Source: Candidatus Woesearchaeota archaeon (GTDB lineage Archaea > Nanobdellota > Nanobdellia > Woesearchaeales > 21-14-0-10-32-9). Taken from it: 8,729 bases of DNA. Positions within the stretch are counted from its first letter, which is position 1. Every line of letters starts with the position of its first letter. The notes under the pieces are model-generated. The model did not search any database. It saw only the letters and a program-made list of their open reading frames with translations, and was not told the DNA's origin. The stretch spans positions 1-8,729 of the forward strand of contig SKHC01000032.1 of the NCBI GenBank assembly GCA_007117145.1, in the 5' to 3' direction. A program made the translations under genes and the position numbers. Below, piece by piece: positions 1-5,307 of the stretch.

Positions 1-327
1 AAAACAGATAAAACAATCACTATACTATTACCTTCAAAAAAACAAAAAGAATTCCACCCTAACTGCCTAGCAATAATTGGAGTTGCAGCAGGAGGAGGAA
101 GAGTAGAAAAGCCACTGCTTAAAGCAGGAAAGAAAAGATACATGGCAAGAAGTAAAAACCAAATGTACCCGATTGTCTCTGGTTCAGCAATGAATGCAGT
201 AGCACATCCATTTGGAAATAAAAGAACAAGCAGGAAATCAAATGCTAAACCCGCACCGGCAAACGCGCCACCTGGAAGAAAAGTTGGAATGATTAGGCCT
301 AGAAGAAGCGGAAGAAAAAACAAGTGA
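1..327 (+). CDS. rpl2: Large-subunit ribosomal protein uL2, C-terminal part (5' end outside window)
   Basis: uL2 binds 23S rRNA next to the peptidyl transferase centre and helps join the subunits. The reading frame is open from the first base and gives 108 residues before the TGA at 325-327, less than half of a full uL2. Visible landmarks are a GVAAGGGRVEKPLLKAG stretch (residues 27-43), the AMNAVAHPFG segment (63-72) and a NAPPGRKVG block (88-96) before a basic C-terminus. These match the C-terminal domain of archaeal uL2. The Asp of the usual DHP(H/F)GGG signature is Ala here, and the glycines after HPFG are replaced by a basic NKRTSRKS run; the His is kept. An ATG at 142 is internal Met-48 and not the start. 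It is the first gene in this run, as expected from archaeal gene order, and uS19 follows after 7 bases. The family call is very sure. Confidence 0.95.
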   Translation, partial: KTDKTITILLPSKKQKEFHPNCLAIIGVAAGGGRVEKPLLKAGKKRYMARSKNQMYPIVSGSAMNAVAHPFGNKRTSRKSNAKPAPANAPPGRKVGMIRPRRSGRKNK

Positions 328-334
328 GTGAAAA

Positions 335-715
335 ATGGTAAAAAAAATATTCAAATATAAAGGAAAAACCTTGGAAGAGCTAAACGCTATGAGTCACGTA
401 GAAGTAGCCAAGATTTTGCCAGCAAGGCAAAGAAGAAAAATCAAAAGAGGCTTTAGCGATGAAGAAAAACACTTGCTAGAAAAACTAAAAGCGAAAGGAA
501 CCGCGAAAACTCACTTAAGAGACATGATAGTCTTGCCAGAAATGATCGGAAAAACAATCAAGATACACAACGGACAAAAATACCAAGAAGTATTAATCCA
601 AGAAGAATCAATTGGATGCTACCTTGGAGAACTCGTACTTACAAGAAAAAGATTAACACACGGAAGCGCAGGAGTTGGAGCAACTCGAAGTAGCGCAAGC
701 GTATCAGTGAGATAA
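335..715 (+). CDS. rps19: Small-subunit ribosomal protein uS19
   Basis: uS19 sits in the head of the 30S subunit and contacts 16S rRNA and the inter-subunit bridge near the A site. The 126-residue product has the diagnostic archaeal order: an N-terminal helical region with LPARQRRKIKRG (28-39), then RDMIVLPEMIGKTI (62-75), HNGQKY (78-83), IGCYLGEL (93-100), TRKRLTHG (103-110) and GVGATRSS (113-120). The length is slightly below that of many archaeal homologues, with a very short C-terminus after the ATRSS block. The ATG at 335 lies 7 bases after a GTGA element (324-327) that overlaps the uL2 stop and matches part of the archaeal Shine-Dalgarno sequence GGAGGTGA. uL22 starts two bases after its TAA. 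The identification is firm. Confidence 0.96.
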   Translation: MVKKIFKYKGKTLEELNAMSHVEVAKILPARQRRKIKRGFSDEEKHLLEKLKAKGTAKTHLRDMIVLPEMIGKTIKIHNGQKYQEVLIQEESIGCYLGELVLTRKRLTHGSAGVGATRSSASVSVR

Positions 716-717
716 AA

Positions 718-1311
718 ATGAACTACTCAATGCAAGAAATGAAAGAAAACATGGCGAAGGCCTACGGGAAAAGCCTTGGAATTAGCACTAAAACCAGTAT
801 AGAAATAGCTAATCACCTAAGAGGCAGAACCACGACAAAGGCTAAATGGATACTAGAACAAGTACTCCAAAAAAAACAAGCCATACCATTCAAAAGATTC
901 ACAGACGGAGTAGGACACAGACCAGGAGGAATCGGAGCTGGAAGATACCCTCAGAAAGCAAGCGAAGAATTCCTAAAACTCGTAAAACAAGCAGAAGCTA
1001 ATGCACAAGCAAAAGGACTTAGCGAAAACTTAATCATAGTACACTTATCAGCTAACAAAGCAAGCTCACAATTCAGACAAGGAAGACAAAGAAGAAGAAA
1101 GTTTAAAAGATGCCACTTAGAAATCGTAGTTCAAGAAATGGATGCGCCAAAAAAGAAAGCTGAAAAGAAAACAGAAGAAAAACCAGCTAAGAAAGAGCCT
1201 GAGAAAAAGGTTGAGCAGCCAGTAGATAAGAAACCAAGTGTAAAAGAAACAAAACCAGCTGTAAAAGAAAATAAAGAAGAAAAACAAATTCCTAAAGAGG
1301 ATAAAAAATGA
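718..1311 (+). CDS. rpl22: Large-subunit ribosomal protein uL22 with a Lys/Glu-rich C-terminal tail
   Basis: uL22 binds 23S rRNA and its long hairpin lines the peptide exit tunnel. Residues 1-141 are the conserved core: helices, GHRPGGIGAGRYPQKAS (66-82), a LIIVHLSANKASSQF segment (105-119) and the basic hairpin RQGRQRRRKFK leading into HLEIVVQE (133-140). Residues 142-197 form an added tail made almost only of Lys, Glu, Pro, Ala and Val, predicted to be disordered. The tail DNA holds a 43-base stretch (1173-1215) found identically in the uS3 gene. Archaeal uL22 usually ends soon after the core, so the 197-residue length is unusual. The ATG at 718 follows a GTGA (707-710) at 7 bases. The stop overlaps the uS3 start as ATGA, which suggests translational coupling. 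Confidence 0.96.
   Translation: MNYSMQEMKENMAKAYGKSLGISTKTSIEIANHLRGRTTTKAKWILEQVLQKKQAIPFKRFTDGVGHRPGGIGAGRYPQKASEEFLKLVKQAEANAQAKGLSENLIIVHLSANKASSQFRQGRQRRRKFKRCHLEIVVQEMDAPKKKAEKKTEEKPAKKEPEKKVEQPVDKKPSVKETKPAVKENKEEKQIPKEDKK
1173..1215 (+). repeat. 43-bp perfect direct repeat, copy 1 (in the uL22 tail)
   Basis: This stretch begins AGAAGAAAAACCAGCTAAGA and ends GGTTGAG. It recurs base for base at 2075-2117 inside the uS3 gene, and with one mismatch the match extends 11 further bases (to 1226 and 2128). Both copies are read in the same frame and encode EEKPAKKEPEKKVE. Identity at synonymous positions points to copying at the DNA level and not only to similar amino-acid composition. Confidence 0.9.
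1297..1300 (+). promoter_or_regulatory. Shine-Dalgarno-like GAGG before the uS3 gene
   Basis: GAGG lies inside the end of the uL22 coding sequence, 7 bases before the uS3 ATG at 1308. It matches part of the archaeal Shine-Dalgarno consensus GGAGGTGA. Only four bases match, so this is a weak call supported mainly by the spacing, which recurs at several other genes here. Confidence 0.5.
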
Positions 1312-2309
1312 TTGAAAGAAAATTCGTATCACAAAATGTAAGGGAATACCAAGTAAAGATGTTCCTGTTTACAGAGCTAACAAGAGCAGGACTTGCAGAT
1401 GTAAACCTGCAAAGAACGCCACTTGGAGATAAAATACTAGTACACGCGAGCAGACCAGGACTTGTAGTTGGAAAAGGAGGCGCAAACATAACCAAACTCA
1501 CAAACGACTTAAAAAACAAGTTCGGACTAGAAAACCCACAAATAGAAATCGAAGAAGTAAAAGACTTCAGAGGAAACGCAGCGATAACAGCTGAGATGAT
1601 AGCAAACAGCCTTGAGAGATTTGGAACACAAAGATTCAAAGGCGTCGGACATAAAACCCTAGAAACCGTTATGAGCAGTGGAGCACTCGGAGTAGAAATA
1701 CTAATCAGCGGGAAAATCCCAAGTAGCAGAGCAAAAACGTGGAGGTTCTACCAAGGATACCTAAAGAAATGCGGAGACATAAGCATTTCAGGAGTATACG
1801 AAGCCAAACAAATAGCTAAACTAAAAACAGGAGTCGTAGGAATCCAAGTAAAAATAATGCCAGGAACCACGATTTTACCAGACAAAATAGAATTACTAGA
1901 TGAACCAGTCACAATCATAGAAGAAGTACAAGACGAAAAAACACAGCTAGAGCTTGAAAAAGGAAGTAAAGAACCAGTTGAGCCGAAACTGAAAGATGAA
2001 AAACAAAAAGTCAAAGAAGTTAACGTAGTTGAAGTCTCGGAAAAAGAAGAAAAAATAATCAAAGAAACGATTAAAGAAGAAAAACCAGCTAAGAAAGAGC
2101 CTGAGAAAAAGGTTGAGAAGCCAGTAGAAGAAAAAAAAGTGAAGAAAGCAGAAAAGAAACCAGCTAAGAAAGAACCTGAGAAAAAGGCTGAAAAAACAGA
2201 AAAGAAACCAGCTGCTAAAAAACCAGCAAAGAAAGAAACTAAGAAAACTGAGAAGAAAACCGAAACAAAGACATCACAATCAAAAAAATCCCAAGATAAG
2301 AAAAAATGA
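1308..2309 (+). CDS. rps3: Small-subunit ribosomal protein uS3 with a long Lys/Glu/Pro-rich C-terminal tail
   Basis: uS3 is a head protein of the 30S subunit and, with uS5, lines the mRNA entry channel. The N-terminal part carries a type-2 KH RNA-binding domain with the GKGG loop at residues 55-58 inside GLVVGKGGANITKL. The C-terminal uS3 domain follows, with GALGVEILISGKI (125-137), RAKTWRFYQGYLKKCGD (141-157) and GVVGIQVKIMPG (175-186). The core ends near residue 210. The remaining roughly 120 residues are a low-complexity tail of Lys, Glu, Pro and Ala with tandem versions of a KKPAKKEPEKK unit, making the protein 333 residues against the 200-250 usual for archaea. The ATG at 1308 overlaps the uL22 stop (ATGA) and its own stop overlaps the uL29 start the same way. 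The tail function is unknown; extra rRNA or partner binding is a guess. Confidence 0.96.
   Translation: MIERKFVSQNVREYQVKMFLFTELTRAGLADVNLQRTPLGDKILVHASRPGLVVGKGGANITKLTNDLKNKFGLENPQIEIEEVKDFRGNAAITAEMIANSLERFGTQRFKGVGHKTLETVMSSGALGVEILISGKIPSSRAKTWRFYQGYLKKCGDISISGVYEAKQIAKLKTGVVGIQVKIMPGTTILPDKIELLDEPVTIIEEVQDEKTQLELEKGSKEPVEPKLKDEKQKVKEVNVVEVSEKEEKIIKETIKEEKPAKKEPEKKVEKPVEEKKVKKAEKKPAKKEPEKKAEKTEKKPAAKKPAKKETKKTEKKTETKTSQSKKSQDKKK
2075..2117 (+). repeat. 43-bp perfect direct repeat, copy 2 (in the uS3 tail)
   Basis: This is identical to 1173-1215 in the upstream uL22 gene, in the same orientation and reading frame, with 902 bases between the starts of the copies. A crossover between them would fuse the uL22 core to the uS3 tail in frame and delete the uS3 core, so such deletions should be lethal and the repeat is a potential instability point. 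Confidence 0.9.
2150..2192 (+). repeat. Diverged third copy of the tail repeat unit (in the uS3 tail)
   Basis: Aligned without gaps to 2075-2117, this segment differs at five of 43 positions and encodes EKKPAKKEPEKKAE in the same frame. A shorter, more degraded unit (KKPAAKKPAKKE) follows. The series suggests local tandem duplication within the uS3 tail. Confidence 0.75.
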
Positions 2310-2506
2310 AGAAAAAGGAAATAAGCAAACTAAGCAATGAAGACCTTGAAAAAAAAGCGTCAGAACTAAAACTAGAACTCATGACGTTGCAAGGACAAGC
2401 AGCAACAGGAACACCACCAAAAAATCCTGGGAGAATAAAACAAATCAAAAGAATATTAGCAAAGCTAAACACAAAACAAGCGCAAAAGCTAGAGGAAAAA
2501 AAATAA
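2306..2506 (+). CDS. rpl29: Large-subunit ribosomal protein uL29
   Basis: uL29 is a small two-helix protein at the peptide exit site, near where nascent-chain factors dock on the large subunit. The 66-residue product shows the family pattern: a basic start with EISKLSNEDLEKKASELKLE (5-24), a MTLQGQAATG linker with the Leu/Gln pattern of the first helix end, and a second helix holding NPGRIKQIKRILAKLNTK (40-57). The length is normal. The ATG at 2306 overlaps the uS3 stop as ATGA, and the aIF1 start codon follows directly after the TAA with no gap. No Shine-Dalgarno-like element is clear, so translation probably depends on coupling to uS3. The position between uS3 and aIF1 is the usual archaeal one. 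Confidence 0.94.
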   Translation: MKKKEISKLSNEDLEKKASELKLELMTLQGQAATGTPPKNPGRIKQIKRILAKLNTKQAQKLEEKK

Positions 2507-2809
2507 ATGCCTGAAATAGATCCAATAACCGGATTACCAAAAGAACTAGGTGTATGGGACAACATCGCCAAAGAACACCAAAAAATCACTATAAAAGTGA
2601 TAAAAAAGAAATTTGGCAAGAAATACACAGTCATTGAAGGCATAAACAAGAACGAAGTCGACGTTAAAGACGTCACAAAGAAACTGAAAGGAAAATTCGC
2701 GTGTGGCGGAACACACAAAGGAGGAATGATCGAACTCCAAGGAGACCACACAAAAGAAATCCGAAAAGAACTCATAAAACTCGGATTCAGCCCAGATCAA
2801 ATAGAATGA
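2507..2809 (+). CDS. sui1: Translation initiation factor aIF1 (SUI1 family)
   Basis: aIF1 binds the small subunit near the P site and enforces correct start-codon choice, as eIF1 does in eukaryotes. The 100-residue product has the SUI1 fold signatures: GLPKELGVWDNIAKEHQKI (9-27), a basic hairpin loop KKKFGKKYTVIEGI (33-46), and FACGGTHKGGMIELQGDH (64-81) followed by a C-terminal helix ending GFSPDQIE. Many archaeal homologues carry a CxxC...CxC zinc-type motif in the N-terminal GLP(K/D)ELCVC region. Here those positions are Asp, Thr, Gly and Trp, so no metal site is expected. The ATG immediately follows the uL29 TAA, and the stop overlaps the rnp1 start as ATGA. Its place between uL29 and rnp1 is conserved in archaea. 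Confidence 0.95.
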   Translation: MPEIDPITGLPKELGVWDNIAKEHQKITIKVIKKKFGKKYTVIEGINKNEVDVKDVTKKLKGKFACGGTHKGGMIELQGDHTKEIRKELIKLGFSPDQIE

Positions 2810-3036
2810 ACAAATACCAAAAAGAATACATCGGAGAAACACTGGAATACGAAGACAACGGAAAAACAAAAACAGGAAAGATCATAGATGAAACAAAAAA
2901 CACATTCAAAATCAAAAAAAATAACAAAACAATCACAATACTAAAAAACAAAAAGAAATTCCGAATAGGAAACGAAGAAATAAACGGAGAAAAAATAACT
3001 AAAAAACCGCAAGATCGAATCAAGATAAAACGATAA
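2806..3036 (+). CDS. rnp1: Ribonuclease P protein component 1 (Rnp1, Rpp29/Pop4 family), short form
   Basis: Rnp1 is a protein subunit of archaeal RNase P, which cleaves the 5' leader from precursor tRNA; in the holoenzyme it pairs with Rpp21 to bind the RNA specificity domain. The 76-residue product has the Sm-like barrel signatures of the family: YIGETLEY (8-15), GKIIDETKNTFKI (24-36) and a C-terminal KKPQDRIKIKR (66-76). Many archaeal Rnp1 proteins are nearer 90-130 residues, so this is a compact version, mainly through short loops and little N-terminal extension. The frame is also open upstream to 2701, but that part lies wholly inside the aIF1 gene and is basic shadow sequence. The ATG at 2806, overlapping the aIF1 stop, gives the family's normal N-terminus. 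Sequence similarity is modest, but motif and position agree. Confidence 0.88.
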   Translation: MNKYQKEYIGETLEYEDNGKTKTGKIIDETKNTFKIKKNNKTITILKNKKKFRIGNEEINGEKITKKPQDRIKIKR

Positions 3037-3039
3037 AAA

Positions 3040-3303
3040 ATGGAAAACAAAATATCAACGAGAGGAAGAACATTCACAGGAACAGTGATAGCAGACAAAA
3101 TGGCAAAAACCGTGACTGTAGAATGGGAAAGACAAAAATATATTCCAAAATACGAAAGATACGAGAAAAGAAGAACAAGGGTTAAAGCACACAACCCAGA
3201 AAATATAAACGCAAAAGAAGGAGACATAGTCGTAATAAAAGAAACAAGACCTCTCTCAAAAACTAAACACTTCATAATAACGGAAATAGTGAGTCAAAAA
3301 TGA
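3040..3303 (+). CDS. rps17: Small-subunit ribosomal protein uS17, short N-terminus
   Basis: uS17 is an OB-fold protein that binds 16S rRNA in the body of the 30S subunit early in assembly. The 87 residues contain RGRTFTGTVIADKMAKTVTV (8-27), a basic ERQKYIPKYERYEKRRTRVKAH strand pair (30-51), GDIVVIKETRPLSKTKHF (61-78) and a final strand. Archaeal uS17 usually has about 20 extra N-terminal residues with a CPxHG motif before the RGR segment. That part is absent here. The rnp1 stop codon (3034-3036) is in the same frame three bases before the ATG, so no longer start is possible. The protein is therefore about bacterial size. Its stop overlaps the uL14 ATG. Confidence 0.94.
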   Translation: MENKISTRGRTFTGTVIADKMAKTVTVEWERQKYIPKYERYEKRRTRVKAHNPENINAKEGDIVVIKETRPLSKTKHFIITEIVSQK

Positions 3304-3701
3304 AATCGATAAGTGCAGTCATAACAAAAGGATTACCGGTCGGAAGCAGAGTTGAAACCTGTGACAACAGTGGAGCGAAAGTAGTGAAAATATTCTCTGT
3401 TAAAGGACACAAAACAGTGAAAGGACAACTACCCGCAGGAGGCGTTGGAGACCTAGTTAAAGTCAGCATCATAAAAGGAAGACCTGACATGAGAAAAACA
3501 GTCCAATGGGCAGTTATCGTCAGACAAAAAAAAGAATACAAAAGAATCAACGGAACAAGAATCAAATTCGAAGACAACTCAGTTGTCATAGTAAAAGATG
3601 AAAAAGGAAACCCGAAAGGAACAATATTCAAAGGTCCAATCGCAAAAGAAGCATGTGAAAGATGGCCAGGGATTAGCAAAGTAGCTAGCATAATAGTGTA
3701 G
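3300..3701 (+). CDS. rpl14: Large-subunit ribosomal protein uL14
   Basis: uL14 is a five-stranded barrel on the subunit interface that contacts 23S rRNA and forms a bridge to the small subunit. The 133-residue product is highly conserved: GSRVETCDNSGAKVVKI (15-31), the archaeal loop KGQLPAGGVGDLVKVSIIKG (41-60), RINGTRIKFEDNSVVIV (82-98) and PKGTIFKGPIAKE near the end, closing with ISKVASIIV. The length is the archaeal norm. The ATG overlaps the uS17 TGA and lies 7 bases after a GTGA element (3289-3292) within the uS17 gene. The next gene, uL24, begins four bases after its TAG. Confidence 0.97.
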   Translation: MKSISAVITKGLPVGSRVETCDNSGAKVVKIFSVKGHKTVKGQLPAGGVGDLVKVSIIKGRPDMRKTVQWAVIVRQKKEYKRINGTRIKFEDNSVVIVKDEKGNPKGTIFKGPIAKEACERWPGISKVASIIV

Positions 3702-3705
3702 AAAA

Positions 3706-4113
3706 ATGAAATCAAGATTTACAAAAACATGGAAAGAAAGTACACAGCCAAGAAGGCAAAGAAAGTATAGGTATAACGCACCAATACACATAAAACGAAA
3801 ATTCCTATCAGTAAACCTCACAAAAGACTTGAGAGTTGAGTTTGGAACTAGAAACGTGATTCCAAGAAAATCAGACAGAGTAAAAGTCCTCAGAGGATCA
3901 CATAAAGGAGTTGAGAGTAAAATCTCAGATGTCGATGTGAAAAAAGGAATAATATACTTAGACGGAATCGAAAACACAAGAGGAGAAGGAAACAAATCAA
4001 GAATCCCATTTAAACCAAGCAACCTACAAATAGTAGACTTGGACACATCAGACAAAAGAAGAAAAGACAAATTAAAATCACTAAAAGAAACGAGGAAAGA
4101 AAATGACAAATAA
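3706..4113 (+). CDS. rpl24: Large-subunit ribosomal protein uL24
   Basis: uL24 starts large-subunit assembly by binding the 5' region of 23S rRNA and sits beside the exit tunnel. The 135 residues follow the archaeal pattern: STQPRRQRKYRYNAPIHIKR (12-31), a helix with LTKDLRVEFGTRNVIPRKSD (38-57), a KOW segment RVKVLRGSHKGVESKISDV (58-76), then PSNLQIVDLD and a basic tail. Two glycines common in this family are Ser here: the RKGD motif reads RKSD, and the second KOW glycine (KGxEGKV in relatives) reads KGVESKI. The tail overlaps the eS4 start by 11 bases in a different frame, the longest overlap in the window. The 4-base gap after uL14 lacks a clear ribosome-binding site. Confidence 0.95.
   Translation: MKSRFTKTWKESTQPRRQRKYRYNAPIHIKRKFLSVNLTKDLRVEFGTRNVIPRKSDRVKVLRGSHKGVESKISDVDVKKGIIYLDGIENTRGEGNKSRIPFKPSNLQIVDLDTSDKRRKDKLKSLKETRKENDK
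4092..4095 (+). promoter_or_regulatory. Shine-Dalgarno-like GAGG before the eS4 gene
   Basis: GAGG lies 7 bases before the ATG at 4103, inside the 3' end of the uL24 gene. It supports 4103 as the true eS4 start even though that start produces an 11-base overlap. It is a four-base match, so the support is moderate. Confidence 0.5.
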
Positions 4114-4789
4114 TCACTTGAAAAGAATAAAGGCTCCGAGAACTTGGAAGATACTAAGAAAAGCCTATAAATTCATAACAAGGCCAAACCCAGGAGCTCA
4201 CAACTTAGACTTAGCAGTATCACTAAACACTTTCCTAAAAGAAATGGCGCAAGTAACACACACAACAAAAGACTCAAAATACTTACTAACAAAACAAGAA
4301 GTACAAGTAAACGGAAACAGAAAAAAAGATGAAAAACACCAAGTAGGCTTTTTAGACATCGTAAGCATACCAAGCCTGAAACAAAACTACTTGGTCAGCA
4401 TAAGTGAAAAAGGAAAACTTACAGCTAACGAAACCAAAAACACAAACACGATAATCAGAATCAAAAACAAGACTTTGCTTGGAAAAGACAAAGTGCAACT
4501 AAACACTTTAAGAGGAATAAATCTTTTAGTCACAGCAAAAGACGCAAAGAAATACAAAGTAGGAGACAGCCTGCTAATAAGTGTTCCTGACCAGAAAATA
4601 CAAGGCCACTTCCCAAGAGAAAAAGGGGCAGTAGCAATAATTTACACAGGAAAACACGCAGGAAAACAAGGACAAATCTTAGAGATAAAAGAAGACATAG
4701 TCAAGATTAAAACAAAAAAAGAAGAATTCGAAACCCTAAAAGAATACGTAATCGTAACAGGGAAAGATAAACCAATGATTGAACTTTGA
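4103..4789 (+). CDS. rps4e: Small-subunit ribosomal protein eS4
   Basis: eS4 is an archaeal/eukaryotic small-subunit protein with no bacterial counterpart at this position; it binds 16S rRNA in the subunit body. The 228 residues show the N-terminal HLKRIKAPRTWKILRK block (5-20), PNPGAHN (28-34), an S4-like RNA-binding region with LLTKQEVQVNGNRKKDEKHQ (61-80) and GFLDIVSIP (82-90), then the central domain with LNTLRGINLLV, and a KOW motif near the C-terminus (KGAVAIIYTGKHAGKQGQIL, 174-193). The length is typical for archaea. The ATG gives the normal N-terminus. Its TGA at 4787-4789 is followed closely by the uL5 gene. The eukaryotic-type domain order makes this one of the clearest archaeal markers in the window. 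Confidence 0.96.
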   Translation: MTNNHLKRIKAPRTWKILRKAYKFITRPNPGAHNLDLAVSLNTFLKEMAQVTHTTKDSKYLLTKQEVQVNGNRKKDEKHQVGFLDIVSIPSLKQNYLVSISEKGKLTANETKNTNTIIRIKNKTLLGKDKVQLNTLRGINLLVTAKDAKKYKVGDSLLISVPDQKIQGHFPREKGAVAIIYTGKHAGKQGQILEIKEDIVKIKTKKEEFETLKEYVIVTGKDKPMIEL

Positions 4790-4791
4790 AA

Positions 4792-5307
4792 ATGAACAAG
4801 ATGAAAGAAATCAGGATAGAGAAGATAACCTTAAACGTGGGAGCAGGGAAAGACCAGAAAGTCTTAGAAAAAGGAGTAAAACTTCTAAAAAACCTGACGG
4901 GGATAGAGCCAGTTAAAACCATCACGCAGAAAAGAATACAAGGATGGGGGCTTAGACCAGGACTACCTATAGGTACAAAATTAACTCTCAGAGGAGAAGA
5001 AGCAAAGAAAATGGTTGAAAGAGTAGTATACTCAAAAGACAACGTGCTTAACTTATCACACTTCGACGATAACGGAAACATCAGCTTTGGAATACTAGAA
5101 TACGTAGACATAAAAGATGCCAAGTACGACGTAGACATAGGAATGATGGGACTGCAAACAAGTATAACACTATCAAGACCAGGATTCAGAGTAAAAAATA
5201 AGAGGATAAGACCTGGGAAAATATCAAAAGATCACAGGATATCAAAACAAGAAGCAATAGATTTCATGAAGAAAAACTACAACGTAAAGATAGGTGAAGA
5301 ACAATGA
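4792..5307 (+). CDS. rpl5: Large-subunit ribosomal protein uL5
   Basis: uL5 binds 5S rRNA together with uL18 in the central protuberance and contacts the P-site tRNA. From the ATG at 4792 the product is 171 residues: MKEIRIEKITLNVGAGKD (4-21), ITQKRIQGWGLRPGLPIGTKLTLRG (44-68), FGILEYVDIKDAKYDVDIG (99-117) and the archaeal C-terminus SRPGFRVKNKRIRPG with KISKDHRISKQEAIDFM. An in-frame TTG at 4786 overlapping the eS4 stop would add two residues, and an ATG at 4801 would drop three. I prefer 4792 because it is an ATG two bases after the upstream stop, a junction layout repeated at eL32 and eL19. No Shine-Dalgarno-like element is seen. The stop overlaps the uS14 start as ATGA. Confidence 0.95.
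   Translation: MNKMKEIRIEKITLNVGAGKDQKVLEKGVKLLKNLTGIEPVKTITQKRIQGWGLRPGLPIGTKLTLRGEEAKKMVERVVYSKDNVLNLSHFDDNGNISFGILEYVDIKDAKYDVDIGMMGLQTSITLSRPGFRVKNKRIRPGKISKDHRISKQEAIDFMKKNYNVKIGEEQ
5292..5297 (+). promoter_or_regulatory. Shine-Dalgarno AGGTGA before the uS14 gene
   Basis: AGGTGA is a six-base match to the archaeal Shine-Dalgarno consensus GGAGGTGA, placed 6 bases before the uS14 ATG at 5304 and inside the end of the uL5 gene. It supports the start that gives uS14 its N-terminal leader. Confidence 0.65.

Noticed and set aside
142..327. A separate 61-residue protein starting at the ATG at 142.
   Set aside because: The same frame is open from base 1 and the whole reads as the C-terminal domain of uL2; 142 is an internal Met.
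1130..2300. Possible CRISPR-like or satellite array, because of repeated units in the uL22 and uS3 tails.
   Set aside because: Repeats are imperfect apart from one pair, irregularly spaced, in frame, and code for charged protein tails; there are no uniform spacers.
2701..2805. Upstream in-frame extension of Rnp1 beginning MWRNTQRRN.
   Set aside because: It is inside the aIF1 gene in another frame, is a basic low-quality sequence, and the ATG at 2806 gives the normal family N-terminus.
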